DNA of 64,000 nucleotides from Zizania palustris (taxonomy: Eukaryota; Streptophyta; Magnoliopsida; Poales; Poaceae): positions 11,724,342 to 11,788,341 of the forward strand of contig JAAALK010000289.1 in the NCBI GenBank assembly GCA_019279435.1. Reading direction: 5' to 3'. This document shows, piece after piece, positions 9,558 through 20,515 of the stretch; within the stretch, counting starts at the first letter, position 1; the number at the start of each line of letters is the position of its first letter. The notes beneath the pieces are model-generated. The model was not told the DNA's origin. It did not search any database and saw only the letters and a list, made by a program, of their open reading frames with translations. Made by a program: the position numbers and the translations under genes.

Positions 9558-11451
9558 CCCATATCTGTCATCATTCCAAGGATCCGGTAATCCTATTCAA
9601 ACTAGATTTCGAGAAGGCTTTTGACTTGGTTGAGCATCCTGCTATATTCTTCATGCTATCTTCTTTGGGCTTCCCTCACCAATGGATCCAATGGGTCAAA
9701 TCCATCCTCATCTCAGCCCACTCGGCAGTTCTCATCAATGGTGTTGCTGGGAAGTTCTTTGATTGTAAGCAAGGCGTCTGTCAAGGTGACCCTCTTTCGC
9801 CGCTTCTCTTCATTTTAGTTGGTGAGCTCCTCCAATACATTTGCAACACAGCCTACTCCCGCAACATCCTTGCAGCACCGGCCTGTCACTTCGGCAACGA
9901 ATTTCCAGTAATCCAATACGCAGATGATACAATTATCTTTGTGGAAGCTTCACAGCAAAATGTCTTTCGACTTAAAGCCCTGTTAAACACTTATGCCAAC
10001 TTCACAGGGCTCAGAATCAACTTTTCCAAGTCCTGCATGGTGCCCCTTAATCTTTCAGATGCAGATGCTGCCATTCTGGCTGCTACCTTTGGTTGTCCCA
10101 TCGGATCTCTCCCTTTTCCTTATCTTGGTTTACCTCTGGGGACCTCCAGGCCCAAGCTTCGGGACTTTTCATCGCTCATCTCCAGAATTGAGCGTCGCCT
10201 GGCAGCGACTACACTTTGGCTCTCGCCGGCTAGCAAACTTCAAGTGGTAAACTCGGTCCTATCGGCAATGCCTACTTACACTATGTGTATGTTCAAACTT
10301 CCGGCGAAAGTCATCCATATCATTGATGCGGCTCGTCGTCGCTGTCTTTGGCGCCAATACAACAATGCACTGGCTGTTGCTCCACTGGTCCGCTGGACTA
10401 CTGTCTGTCAACCAAAATCCAATGGAGGACTTGGCGTCATTAACTTAACAGCACAAAACAATGCCCTAATGATGAAGCAGCTGGACAAATTCTACAACAA
10501 ACGTGCTGTCCCTTGGGTTGAGCTGGTTTGGCACCACTACCTATCCTCAGCCGCCCCACCTCATCTGGCACCCAAGAAAGGTTCAGCTTGGTGGAGAGGG
10601 ATTCTTAGCCTACTTCCACTTTTCAAGGCTATCTCCAAGCCCGCGCACGCCATTGGTGACTCCATATCTCTCTGGTTCGACCTCTGGACTGACCAACCTA
10701 TGCATATCACCCTCCCAGACTGTTTTCCTTTGCCAAACAAAAGAAGATCTCCATTCACCGCTTTCGTGCCCACTCTAATCTGGCCCAACTCTTCTTCCTC
10801 CCTCTCTCCGACGAGGCCGCCCTTGAGCTTTCCCAGCTCCTCTCGGCCCTCGACCTTGTCAACGCAAATTCTAACGTCCGCGACTCCTGGACCTATATCT
10901 GCGGCCATGACATGTTTGCCCCTCGCCTTCTTTACACTTCCACCTTCCGGCACTCGAACCCGCCGCCAATCTTTGCATGGCTTTGGGGCTGCAGATGCAC
11001 CAATAGGCTCAAATTCTTTTTTTGGCTCCTGCTCCACAACAGACTGAACACTTCAGACCTCCTGGCTCGGAAACACCTCCTCCCGGCTGGTAGCAACCTC
11101 AATTGCTCTCTCTGCTCTCACCACCATCTTGAATCTTGTCTTCATCTGTTCTTTTCCTGCGCTTTTAGCGCCTCTTGCTGGGATAAGATTGGAATTCATT
11201 GGCGGGCCGGCGACCATCCGATTCAAATCATCTCGGCCTCCCGCGCGGATTACGCTTGGCCTTTCTTCATGGAAGTTATCGTCACTGGAACTTGGAGTCT
11301 CTGGATCAGCCGCAACGACAACATCTTCCGCCTTAAACTTGCCAATGTCGACGCGTGGTTCTCCTTCTTTAGGGCTACCTTACACTCGCAGGCCAGTCGC
11401 TGTGCCACCATTAAACGCAATTCTATTGTAATCTGGCTCTCCTCTCTGTAA
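9558..11451 (+). pseudogene. LINE ORF2: reverse transcriptase core plus zf-RVT, frameshifted
   Basis: The RT palm is well preserved: VILFKLDFEKAFD at the left edge, GVCQGDPLSPLLF near 9775-9815, and the catalytic YADD at 9917-9928 (QYADDTIIF). The thumb/connection region contains INFSKS and YLGLPLG. The open frame runs to 11047, but protein homology changes frame near 10725 (one base missing in a C-run) and the zf-RVT region (CSLC ... HLFFSC) is read from about 10730 to 11451. The product would copy LINE RNA at nicked target DNA. It is not functional here because the N-terminal endonuclease is cut off by element A and the C-terminus is frameshifted. Confidence 0.87.
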
Positions 11452-11525
11452 TCTACCCCCCTCTTTTCTCTCCATCTTTCTCTACTTCGGTTTCCTTGTA
11501 AACTATTCTTTTTTTAATGAATCAA

Positions 11526-11551
11526 CCCAGGTAGGAGCCTCTCCTGCCGGG
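11526..11551 (+). other. LINE 3' stem-loop (second copy)
   Basis: This is the same hairpin as 942-967, 9 nt before the A tail. Confidence 0.65.
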
Positions 11552-11569
11552 TTTTTATCAAAAAAAAAA

Positions 11570-12305
11570 CTTCGAAGTTACTCCGAGCCTTGTTCGGAGT
11601 TAACCTTCGAGCCTTGTTCGGAGTTAACCTTCGGGCTCTGTTCGGAGTTAACCTTCGAGCTCCCTTCGGAGCCCCTCAGAGCCAGTCTCCGGACCCTTTC
11701 CAGCCAATTCAAAGCTAAGTCTCCAAGAACCTAGTTCGGAGTTCAGTTCGGAGTATACTTCGAAGCCCACTTCGGAGTGTACTTCGAAGCCTCCCTTGCG
11801 GCATTCGCCTGAAGAGCTCCGGCCCCTACTCCGAATCCAGAAGATATTTATACCTCGCTACAGTGTAGAAGCCATACCAGGGGCCCCTCTGCCCCAAGTA
11901 TGTCATTTAGCTGGTCAAGAAGTGACGTTTATCTAACACGTCTGTAAAGCTGTAAAGCACTTTGTACAGTAGCTAGCTCCTTTTCCCTTTTTTGCCCCTA
12001 TAAGCCTATGACTTATAGAGGGCATTTTGGTCTTTTTCTCTGGCCTGCGTGCCTATAAAAGCAGGGCCAAGCCCTTGTAACAGGTTAACTGCTCCCAGGG
12101 CCATGAAACCCTAGAACTCGCTACACCACACCGAGGAATACTATGCCAAATCCACCACAAACTGGACGTAGGGCTATTATCCCTTAGGGGAGGTCCGAAC
12201 TAGTATAAATCTTTTCTCCCTCTAAGAGAACCTTTCGAGGTTCATTTTACACACCATACACACACATACAAAACCTGTGTTGTAGCTAACACAATTGCTA
12301 CAACA
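11570..12305 (+). repeat. Family-B 5' LTR, interrupted by the LINE
   Basis: This is the last ~740 bp of the B LTR. It carries the 24-bp U3 units, a TATA box at 12054-12060 and ends CTACAACA before the PBS (12307-12327). Compared by eye with the 3' LTR of B it differs at roughly twenty positions (~3%), so B is older than A and D. Confidence 0.88.
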
Positions 12306-12306
12306 G

Positions 12307-12327
12307 TTGGTGCCATCCGTGGGGACC
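12307..12327 (+). other. Family-B primer-binding site (second copy)
   Basis: Same variant site as at 1723-1743, directly after the LTR. Confidence 0.75.
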
Positions 12328-13783
12328 TTAGTCCAAAAAGCTAAGTTCTCTGCAACTGTCTGCAATTCGAAGTGCACTTGAGGGGGGAGCTTCGAAGTTT
12401 TCTTGCTTCGTGCACCCTCCGGGCAAGGGGCTTCGGGTGCAGTTCGAAGGCCTTCTTCGCCTTCCTCCATCCTTCGTGCTTCGGAGCTCACCCTCCAACA
12501 AGGGGCTTCGCTTCGCGTGTCGAAGGCCATCAAAGCCCCAGGGGCTACGAGGCAAGTTTTCACCCACTTTACGAGGTATGTACACAGTCCGAAGTACCAC
12601 TTCGATGTACAAATTTGCAATTATTTTAGTATGAAATCGAAGCCCTGCTTCGCCTTAAAATCGAAGCCCTGCTTCGCCTTAAAATCGAAGCCCTGCTTCG
12701 ACTTTAAAGCAAAACTTTGTTTAATCTTATTTAAAATTCGAAGCTTTGCTTCACTTTACAAAATCCGGAGTACCCCTCCGAAGGCTACACAGTGCCTCCG
12801 GGCCCGTAGCAGTGGGCTAAAGGACTCCAGGCCACTGGCCCGATGCGTCCAAGGACTCCAGGTCATCGACCTGATGCGTCCGGGATACGAAGGCCACCGG
12901 CTTAACGTATCCCAGAATCCCGAGATCCGTTCTCGGTATTCAGAGTCGAAGGTGGCTCAGAGCGAAGGCAGCTCACAATCACAGGTTCAGTGAATCCACA
13001 CCAAATATCCATTCTCAGTACAGAATCAAGCTCCGAAGCCTTGCTTCGCTATCTAAACACGCTTCGAAGCCTTGCTTCCCGTATCAATCTAATCTAAAAA
13101 TTAAGCATCTCGAAGTCATACTTCACTTAAAATCTAAGTGCGTTTCGGAGCTTCGCTCACGCACAATATTCAAATCTAAGCATGCCGAAGCATGCTTCGC
13201 TTAATTTGGCTACGCCGAAGCCTTGCTTCGCTCCAAATTAATCCGTTCGAAGCCCAAAAGAGGCCTTTGCTCGATGCTATATAAGCACCCGAAGCCGCCA
13301 AAAAGGTGCACCCCTTCGCATTTTTAATTGCCCGCACCGGCAACGACTAAGTCCCTAGCTGCCATGAGCAACGGGGGAAGTACGTATGCGAAGTGTGCGA
13401 ATGTAATGCGCAGTACGAGCGTGACAAGCTAAAAACATTCGAAGCTATCAAACCATGCGAAGCATGTGGACGAAGTATGCAAATCCAACAAATCTCATTC
13501 ATTGAATGATAATTGAGAAGTATGTTACAAATACACTTCGAAAACAAAATTACGAGTAATCTGTATCTAAGCCTAAGAAAAAGCGAGCTCGAGGCCCCAA
13601 CCCTCGCTTGCCCTTCTTTCGGCCAGGGCCCCCTCAGTTGGACGAAGCCTCGTCGGAGCCTGCTCTCCCACGTCCGGTTCGTCCACGCCCCGAAGCCCGC
13701 AGACCTCGTCTTCCACTTTATAGGTTTGTCCAAGTCTGTGAGGTAGGCGGTGCTGTGTCGAAGGCAGAGAAGTCTAAGGCTTT
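12328..13783 (+). repeat. Family-B leader and 3' end of its antisense gene
   Basis: The leader has CGAAGC/GCTTCG hairpin units at 12634-12760 and dispersed copies at 13030-13260. From about 13560 to 13783 the minus strand matches the last exon of the antisense gene in family A (4700-4930). Element C is inserted in that exon, so the gene's 3' end is here and its main body at 33271-36363. Confidence 0.7.
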
Positions 13784-14975
13784 TGTTGATAGCAAAAATG
13801 GCATTAATGGCTAGATTATCAAAATATCAACTTTTGGTGATTTGGGCCGAAAATACACATGTCCAGGGTCTGTCCGAAGCCCTACAAGGCCGAAGCCCAT
13901 CAAGCTATGGGCTTCGAAAGCCTCCAGCCAGCCCATGGGCTTCGGCTAGGAAGCTTTCGGAGGCCCACGCTGCTGAAGCTTCGGAAGCTTTCGGAGGCCC
14001 ACGCGGCGGAAGCTTCGGAAGCCCACGCTGTCGAAGCTTCGGCCCGAGGAGCAAGCCTCGATGGGCCTGGCCTAAGCCCACGCTACCGAAGCTTTGGCCC
14101 GAGGAGCAGGCCTCGGCGGGCCTGGCCGAAGCCCACCTCGGCAAAGATAGAGTTGGACGCGTTTCCAGCTTAATCTTTATCTCTATCCGGCCGGATTAAT
14201 AGTAGATTATATTAGAGTTAACCCTCTATAAATAGAGAGGCCTGGTCGGCGTGGAGACCCCCCAACTCAAATCAAACCAAAGCCATGCTTTGATAGTACC
14301 TTTACTTTTACCTTTATTTTTCTATACCTCTTCGTAACAGATTGCTATCGCCTTGTTACTTCGCCTGTGAAGTATCCGCTAATCTGCGTAATAGATTGCT
14401 ACCTTCGCCACCCGTGCAACACCTCGCAAGATTCAGTCCTAAGGCCAAATTGGTACTTCGCATCATCTCTGTTGCAGGTTCACACGTTCGGAGCTCCTTC
14501 GCCGGAGGTGTCCGGAGCTGAGAGATCGGTTCCGGAGGTCCCCAGGACACCCTTCGACAGGACCGCAGGCTTCGACAACAGGCTTCGCTAGCATACTTCA
14601 TCGTGACAGACTTCGCCATGAACATACTCCGCACCAGACGAAGTTGCACCCGCGTGTGGCCTTCGCGTCACTGCTCTGTAATTCGCTGCATCGGAGATCG
14701 CACGCCGAACCACGCTGTTCGGAGGTGATCACCGTGTCTAGATCCGTTCGGAGTCTACCTTCGGCCTGATCAGTCCGAACGGCGAAGCACCCTTCGGCGG
14801 AGCACTTCGCACGAGACGCTGAAGGTACCCTTCGCTGATTTTAACCTGTTTAACCTATTTCTTTCGGCTAATTGGATTATTTTGTGTAATCTGGTTGCCT
14901 GGTGACTCCACCCCCCTTATCACTATTAAGGGTAGTTGGAATGCAGCGTCGGTGCTACGTCACGCTTAGGCTTGT
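13784..14975 (+). repeat. Family-C 5' LTR, 3'-truncated
   Basis: This aligns with the 3' LTR (31800-33270) up to CACGCTTAGGCTTGT and then switches to family E. It lacks the last ~60 bp and has fewer 55-bp repeat units (about 14030-14150) than the 3' LTR. A TATA box (CTATAAATAG) is at 14226-14235. Confidence 0.87.
14227..14233 (+). promoter_or_regulatory. TATA box of family-C LTR
   Basis: TATAAAT in ACCCTCTATAAATAGAGAGG. The 3' LTR has TATAAAC at 32319-32325. Confidence 0.65.
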
Positions 14976-15457
14976 TGTAACACCTTGATTTTCGTCAGGC
15001 ATTAAAAATAAAATAAAATAATTAATAAATAAATTTCAAGAAAAGGGTTCAGTATAAATCAAGAACGAGGAAAGCTAAAACACAAGCCTAGAAATTTCAT
15101 TTAAAAATAACAAATTAGCTAGAGTATTTTCCTAAAATTCTCCTAAGCATTAAATTGCGTTCCAAAATTTTTCCAGAATTTTTGGCACCAAGGAATTCAA
15201 TAAGATATAATCAACATCACTTCATCTTAAACCTCTAACACTAATTAATAAAATATATTACAACATGAATGTTGTGTGAATAAAATACATGATAAATCAT
15301 TTATATTAAAAATAATATAAGGCATGAGTGTGAAAGTTAATAAGGGACTAAAATAAAATATGTAAGCATCTAGGTCAAACTATTCATCTTGGCAATAAAT
15401 TAGTAACAATTTCCCCTTAACTATGGGCACCTTCTTTTTGAACCCTTCAACTTCAGG

Positions 15458-15907
15458 ATGGCCAACGACCAAGGATCAGAAGCCCCACACGACGGAAACA
15501 CCTCAGGCAATCTGCCTCAGTGGGGTGCAGCTGGACAACAGCAGACCCCCGTTGCCTATCATCCCACACTAGCGGAGATGATGGCAAAACAAAACCAACT
15601 GATCGCCACGCTACTTACCCAGATGCAACAACAACAAAAGCAGATGCAAGAGCAGCAGGCACAGTTGTTCCGTCTCCAACAACACCAACACGAGCTCTCC
15701 CTTCAGCTAATCTGCGAGAACTTCGCCAACTTTCAGAGATTGGTGAACAAAGCAATTATGTCGGAAACCAGAGTGATTCCACCTCGAGCCCCAACCCTTG
15801 CCAAGCCACGAACCACCCTGGGAGGACCAAGCTCAGGAATCCCACCTCAAGCACCGCCAGCCAAAAGGACACCAGCACAAGCACTTCCGTACCAACCACA
15901 AGTCTAA
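15458..15907 (+). pseudogene. Family-E gag N-terminal fragment fused to LTR sequence
   Basis: The predicted start MANDQGSEAPHDG continues with a Gln-rich stretch (QMQQQQKQMQEQQ) like the gag start of the minus-strand element E. The central capsid region is deleted: after LFRLQQHQHE it continues at LSLQLICENFANF, which lies far downstream in the longer copy. It then reaches a Pro-rich region and enters LTR sequence (from about 15885), ending after 149 codons. The junction shares AAGC between gag and LTR, suggesting microhomology-mediated deletion. No function is expected. Confidence 0.75.
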
Positions 15908-16777
15908 TGGGTAAGTCCTAACTGGAAGTATGGAACACTCCGACTCTCTGCACCATAGTGGAGGGGGCAAGGGGCTAGCCCTCAGGGCGCCTTGTACCGA
16001 CGAGGCTCAAGGGGGGTATGGTGGAAACTCGACGTGTCGAGACACGATACGAAACCTATAAGAGGGTGCTGTTAAGTCGAGGCGAACCATACGGAAGGTT
16101 TTGGCACGATTTCCCGTGGAATGGGTCATCTCGTTACACTTTGGTGTAAGTGATGAGTGCGTGCCTTGTGGGTACAGTGGTACATCTCTGATCAGAGTAT
16201 TAATCTTTTCGAAAAGCCGAGCCCACGGCCAAGGGCGGGTTGTGTGACTACTCGCAGTTAGTTTACTAATGTTTGAATGGTTGAGTTATTCATGGCATGT
16301 AAGGACTGTTGTGCGAGGAGGTAAAACGTACTCCTCGAGTTAGAAGATGATGATGCATACACATGTTTACATTTCAGTACTAATAAATTGATCACATTTA
16401 ATGCTTTACAATTATGCTTCTTCCGCAAAATTAGCCACTATCTCCCTTGTTATTATCTTGCATTATATTTGCATTCGGTGGCTTGCTGAGTACATTTGTA
16501 CTCACCCCCGTTGACTTACACCACTAGAGCCCGTCTACTACGAGGAGGATGAAGGTCTGGAGTAGCGACCTAGTCAAGGCGAGACATGAAGGAGGCGTTC
16601 ATCTAGGACCCTTTGTTTATTAGTTTCTCTTAATCTTTATCCACTTTTGTACTAATGCGGTCTACGAACCGTGAATGATTGCTCGTATTGTACGTGGTCG
16701 CATGATGAACGTCTTGTTTTATTGATTTTCTATGGAATTTCAATAAAAGTCCTGATTTATTAAATCGGGGCGTGACA
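15885..16777 (+). repeat. Family-E LTR 3' portion (plus strand)
   Basis: This is the inverted homologue of about 24477-25375 and ends CGGGGCGTGACA before the PBS. It represents the R/U5 side of an LTR joined upstream to a gag fragment. Confidence 0.75.
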
Positions 16778-16780
16778 AGA

Positions 16781-16793
16781 TGGTATCAGAGCC
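16781..16793 (+). other. Family-E primer-binding site (tRNA-iMet type)
   Basis: TGGTATCAGAGCC starts three bases after the LTR end. This is the common plant retroelement primer site complementary to initiator tRNA-Met. Confidence 0.88.
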
Positions 16794-16914
16794 GACTTGA
16801 CTGTAGGAAGCCAAACAGACCTGACCTTAGGACTTATATTTACCATATTTTCTTACAAAATTACTTATCCTCTCATCTTCCGCGATTTTCACAAAAAGTT
16901 TCTCTCTTTTGTAG

Positions 16915-17727
16915 ATGCCAGTCCATACCATGAGTGGGACTCTTCGCGACGAGGCCAGATTCATCCGCGAGCTTCGCATGCTCGTCGACTTCTTGGGATT
17001 CTCCTATGAGCCCACGTTCCACGGGATCTTTCCCGATGCGAGCGAGAGCTACTGTGAGGTCCCGGTTGTCATCCGCTCCTCCCCCACGCAGCCTCCCTTC
17101 TACACCCATGGAGCCGGAGGACCCTCGTTCGTGGTGGCCAGCCAGCGTGCCGCACTCAAGGCCCTCACTGAGCTTCGTCTGGTCTACGATTGCCACCTCC
17201 GCGACACCATCTACCGCTTCATGCCCATGCGCACACCAGGGAGTCACCGCAGTATCTACATCAGCCCCCTCACCCAGAGCAACTCCACCATCGCCCGCAC
17301 TATGAGGCTTTTGGAGGCCATGGACAACCTTCACACAGAGGCCGTTCTCGACGTAGACAGCCAACACGACACCATCGACTTCTACCGCCATACTACGGAG
17401 GACTTGAACCGCGAGAATGCTGAGCTTCGTCGACAGGTCCAGTAGAACCCCCAGTTGACCCTCGAGGTAGAGGAGTTGAGGCGTCAGAATGAGCTTCTAC
17501 GCCAAGGCGCCATGGTTAACGCCCAGCTACGTCACCAGCTCAAGGAGTTGAAGAAGGATATCGAGGAGATCGCACCCCTTCCGCCCCGCAAGCAAAAATC
17601 ACTTAAGATCCCCACCATGAGGCCCAAGAGGATTTCCCACAGCGTACCTCCCGCCGTACCCTCCAGTTCCACCTCCCCGACCGTTTCCATCGAGCCCGTG
17701 ATCGAGTCGTCCCCTGAGCTGCCATAG
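16915..17727 (+). pseudogene. Family-E orf0, one in-frame stop
   Basis: This 270-codon frame encodes a protein homologous over its full length to the intact minus-strand copy at 23526-24338. It starts MPVHTMSGTLRDEARFI, has a globular N-terminal half, a Leu/Glu-rich probable coiled coil (about residues 155-225) and a basic, Pro/Ser-rich tail. A single TAG at 17443-17445 replaces the CAG found in the intact copy. It lies between PBS and the deleted gag, matching the extra ORF0 upstream of gag described for rice RIRE3/RIRE8-type elements. Function is unknown; the coiled coil suggests protein-protein contacts. Confidence 0.8.
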
Positions 17728-18144
17728 ACGTAGTATTTACGATTGATTGTTTTCTTTTCCTTGTCTGTAATGCCACTCATGTCAAATATAAGACATGAGT
17801 GAAGAGTTAATTAAAAGACAATAAATGTAATCGCAAGAACGATACATTTTGAAATAAAGCTTAATATCACTTCCCTCTTCCTCCTATACCTATTAGGTCA
17901 TAATCCCAATCTAAAGGAGAGAATCTACCCCTAGTTTCAACTCAACATAATTTGTTCGTCGCCATTCTGCAAGATCCACTCCAATCATGAAGTCAAGACA
18001 CGTTGTCAAGAAAGCCCTAACTTAGCCAAGCCCAATCTATGAAAATGTAGGCTTAAAGCCTCTAGTATAAAAAGTGATTCATAGCTGAAGCATATCCATG
18101 ACTTTCTATTTCTAGCCTTTCCGAATCTCGGGACGAGATTCTTG
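17728..18144 (+). other. Family-E internal remnant: orf0 3' flank joined to pol end
   Basis: The first ~150 bp match the orf0-gag spacer of the minus-strand copy. The gag-pol body is deleted, and the segment ends with the pol-terminal CCGAATCTCGGGACGAGATT motif typical of chromovirus-like elements. Confidence 0.65.
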
Positions 18145-18160
18145 TTAAGGAGGTTAGGAT
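18145..18160 (+). other. Family-E polypurine tract
   Basis: TTAAGGAGGTTAGGAT lies directly before the LTR start TGTAACACC. The equivalent tract before the next LTR is GTAAGGGGGATAGGAT (19394-19409). Confidence 0.7.
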
Positions 18161-18644
18161 TGTAACACCTTGATTTTCATCAGGCGTTAAAAATAAAATA
18201 AAATAATTAATAAATAAATTTCAAGAAAAGGGTTCAGTATAAATCAAGAACGAGGAAAGCTAAAACACAAGCCTAGAAATTTCATTTAAAAATAACAAAT
18301 TAGCTAGAGTATTTTCCTAAAATTCTCCTAAGCATTAAATTGCGTTCCAAAATTTTTCCGGAATTTTTGGCACCAAGGAATTCAATAAGATATAATCAAC
18401 ATCACTTCATCTTAAACCTCTAACACTAATTAATAAAATATATTACAACATGAATGTTGTGTGAATAAAATACATGATAAATCATTTATATTAAAAATAA
18501 TATAAGGCATAATTGTGAAAGTTAATAAGGGACTAAAATAAAATATGTAAGCATCTAGATCAAACTATTCATCTTGGCCAATAAAATCAGTAACAATTTC
18601 CCCTTAACTATGGGCACCTTCTTTTTGAACCCTTCAACTTCAGG

Positions 18645-19336
18645 ATGGCCAACGACCAAGGATCAGAAGCCCCACACGACGGAAACACCTCAGGCAATCT
18701 GCCTCAGTGGGGTGCAGCTGGACAACAGCAGACCCACGTTGCCTATCATCCCACACTAGCGGAGATGATGGCAAAACAAAACCAACTGATCGCCACGCTA
18801 CTTACCTAGATGCAACAACAACAAAAGCAGATGCAAGAGCAGCAGGCGCAGTTGTTCCGTCTCCAACAACACCAACACGAGCTCTCCCTTCAGCTAATCT
18901 GCGGGGACTTCGCCAACTTTCAGAGATTGGTGAACAAAGCAATTATGCCAGAAACCAGAGTGATTCCACCTCGAGCCCCAACCCTTGCCAAGCCACGAAC
19001 CACCCTGGGAGGACCAAGCTCAGGCATCCCACCTCAAGCACCGCCAGCCAAAAGGACACGAGCACAAGCTACCGGATACAAGAGGGACAGGAACGACAAC
19101 CCAATTGTGTGCTTCAACTGTCGCCAAGAAGGCCACTACTCCAACAAGTGCTCCTACCCCAAGCAGGCATCATCCTCCGTCCCAAGTACAGAGGGATGTA
19201 CCCTAGTTCACCACAACTCCGTTCAAGAAACCAAGATACAACCGAAGACACTCCCATATTGGTCTCAACCAACCCAGATCCGGAGATCACTTTGCCTACT
19301 TCTGATGTAACTCCTCCTAATCCGGAGCACCCGTAG
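18645..19336 (+). pseudogene. Family-E gag fragment with zinc knuckle and pol C-terminal scrap
   Basis: This has the same gag start as 15458 but continues further, to a CCHC zinc knuckle (CFNCRQEGHYSNKC, about 19110-19150) that would bind the element's RNA. It is broken by a TAG at 18807-18809 (CAG in the other copy) and lacks the central capsid part. After the knuckle it jumps to a short acidic/Pro-rich piece and the pol-end motif, so PR, RT, RNase H and IN are deleted. Confidence 0.75.
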
Positions 19337-19409
19337 AACCCCGTCCCCTAGTTTCCCCGAGGTTCTCTTCGAATCTCGAGGACGAGATTCTTTGTAAGGG
19401 GGATAGGAT

Positions 19410-20515
19410 TGTAACAGCCCCAAAATTAAAATAAAATAAAATAAATATATTAATAAGGAATTTCTGAATTTTATTATTAAAAGAAAACCCTTAAAGAGCC
19501 CTATTAAAGCCAAATAGGGATAAATAGTCAAAATTTGGACTTGAGAAATTTATGGAATAAACTAGAAGCCAAGAAATATTTTTGAGAATTTTTACAAAAT
19601 TTTTCCAACAGTACTTCAAGCCTTAAACAAGTAACCAATTTCTGGAATTATTTTAAAAGAAAAATACATTTTAAATGTTGTTGGGCCGCAACCCCCAATC
19701 CCTCGCCCAAAGCCTTTCAGCCCGGCCCAGTCCTGCCGCGCCCACCGACAAGCGGGACCCACCTGTCGGCGCGCCTCCTTTGCTTCCCGCCCGTCGCGCC
19801 AGCCGGCCCCACCTGGCAGTCTCTGCCCGCGCCCCCTCTGCTGCTGACATGCCGGGCCCGCTTGTCGGCCCCTCCTCTCTCGCGCCCACCGGCTGACAGG
19901 TGGCCCCCACCTGTCAGGCCCTTTTTCTTTGTTGGAAGGGGATCTCCCCCTTCCATACCAGCGCCCCCCTGGCCTGTTTCGCCGCCACCGGCCGCCGGCT
20001 GCCAAATTGGCGCCCGATCTTCGCTTACCATGCTCCGGCGATCTTTTCCCCTCCATTTCCCGACAAGCTGGCGCCCCAAATCGATGGCATCACAAGAATG
20101 GAAAGCTCACCGGAATGGATTTGGAAGCCCTCGGGTTTCCCCAATTGACCTACCAAATCGACGACGGAGAGACCCTATAAGAACCCCTGTACCCGCCGCA
20201 TCTCGCCCACACCAGAAATGTCTTAGCCTTCGCCTACCCGAGCGCCGCCACCATTTTTGGTTTGTTCCCCTGCTTCGGCTCCGGCAGCCCCTCGCTGACG
20301 CCTCGGTCCACCGCCACCATCGCCATCGACACCGCCAGAACCATCGTCGCCCGGGCATCATCGGCCTCGCCTCCGTTCGAGTTCCCCGCCACCGGATCAC
20401 CGTCGCCACCAACGACCCGAAAAGCACTGTCGCCATCTCCTCGCCGTCGGTCAACTTCGACCACCGTTCACCGCCTTCGCGGTACCACCGTGTTCCCATC
20501 TCTCCCCTCTATCCA
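19410..20515 (+). repeat. Family-E LTR 5' portion running into gap
   Basis: It starts TGTAACAGCCCC after a PPT. It is AT-rich for ~270 bp, then strongly GC-rich. A TATA-like CCTATAAGAACCCC lies near 20173-20186. It resembles the start of the minus-strand LTR (ending at 27792) more than the starts at 14976 and 18161, so it belongs to a different subfamily. The long open frames here and across the Ns are not genes. Confidence 0.72.

Larger units (their letters stand above)
9558..11569 (+). mobile_element. L1-type LINE, 5'-truncated by family A
   Basis: It starts mid-RT directly at the end of the A LTR and ends with a ten-A tail inside the family-B LTR. The 3' ~985 bp is duplicated at 1-985. 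The upstream part of the LINE presumably lies on the far side of A, outside the window, because of the tandem duplication. Confidence 0.88.
14976..20515 (+). mobile_element. Family E (chromovirus-like, orf0-bearing): rearranged plus-strand chain of LTR and internal pieces
   Basis: Three LTR starts (TGTAACA) lie in one direction at 14976, 18161 and 19410. The first two are followed by the same ~480 bp and the same junction to a gag start (ATG at 15458 and 18645), so that deletion predates their duplication. The first unit then jumps from gag to LTR 3' sequence, which ends GTGACA at 16777, followed by PBS, orf0 and a PPT. The second jumps from gag to the pol end and PPT. The third LTR runs into the assembly gap. 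The chain looks like a tandem LTR/internal array eroded by deletions. Confidence 0.75.
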
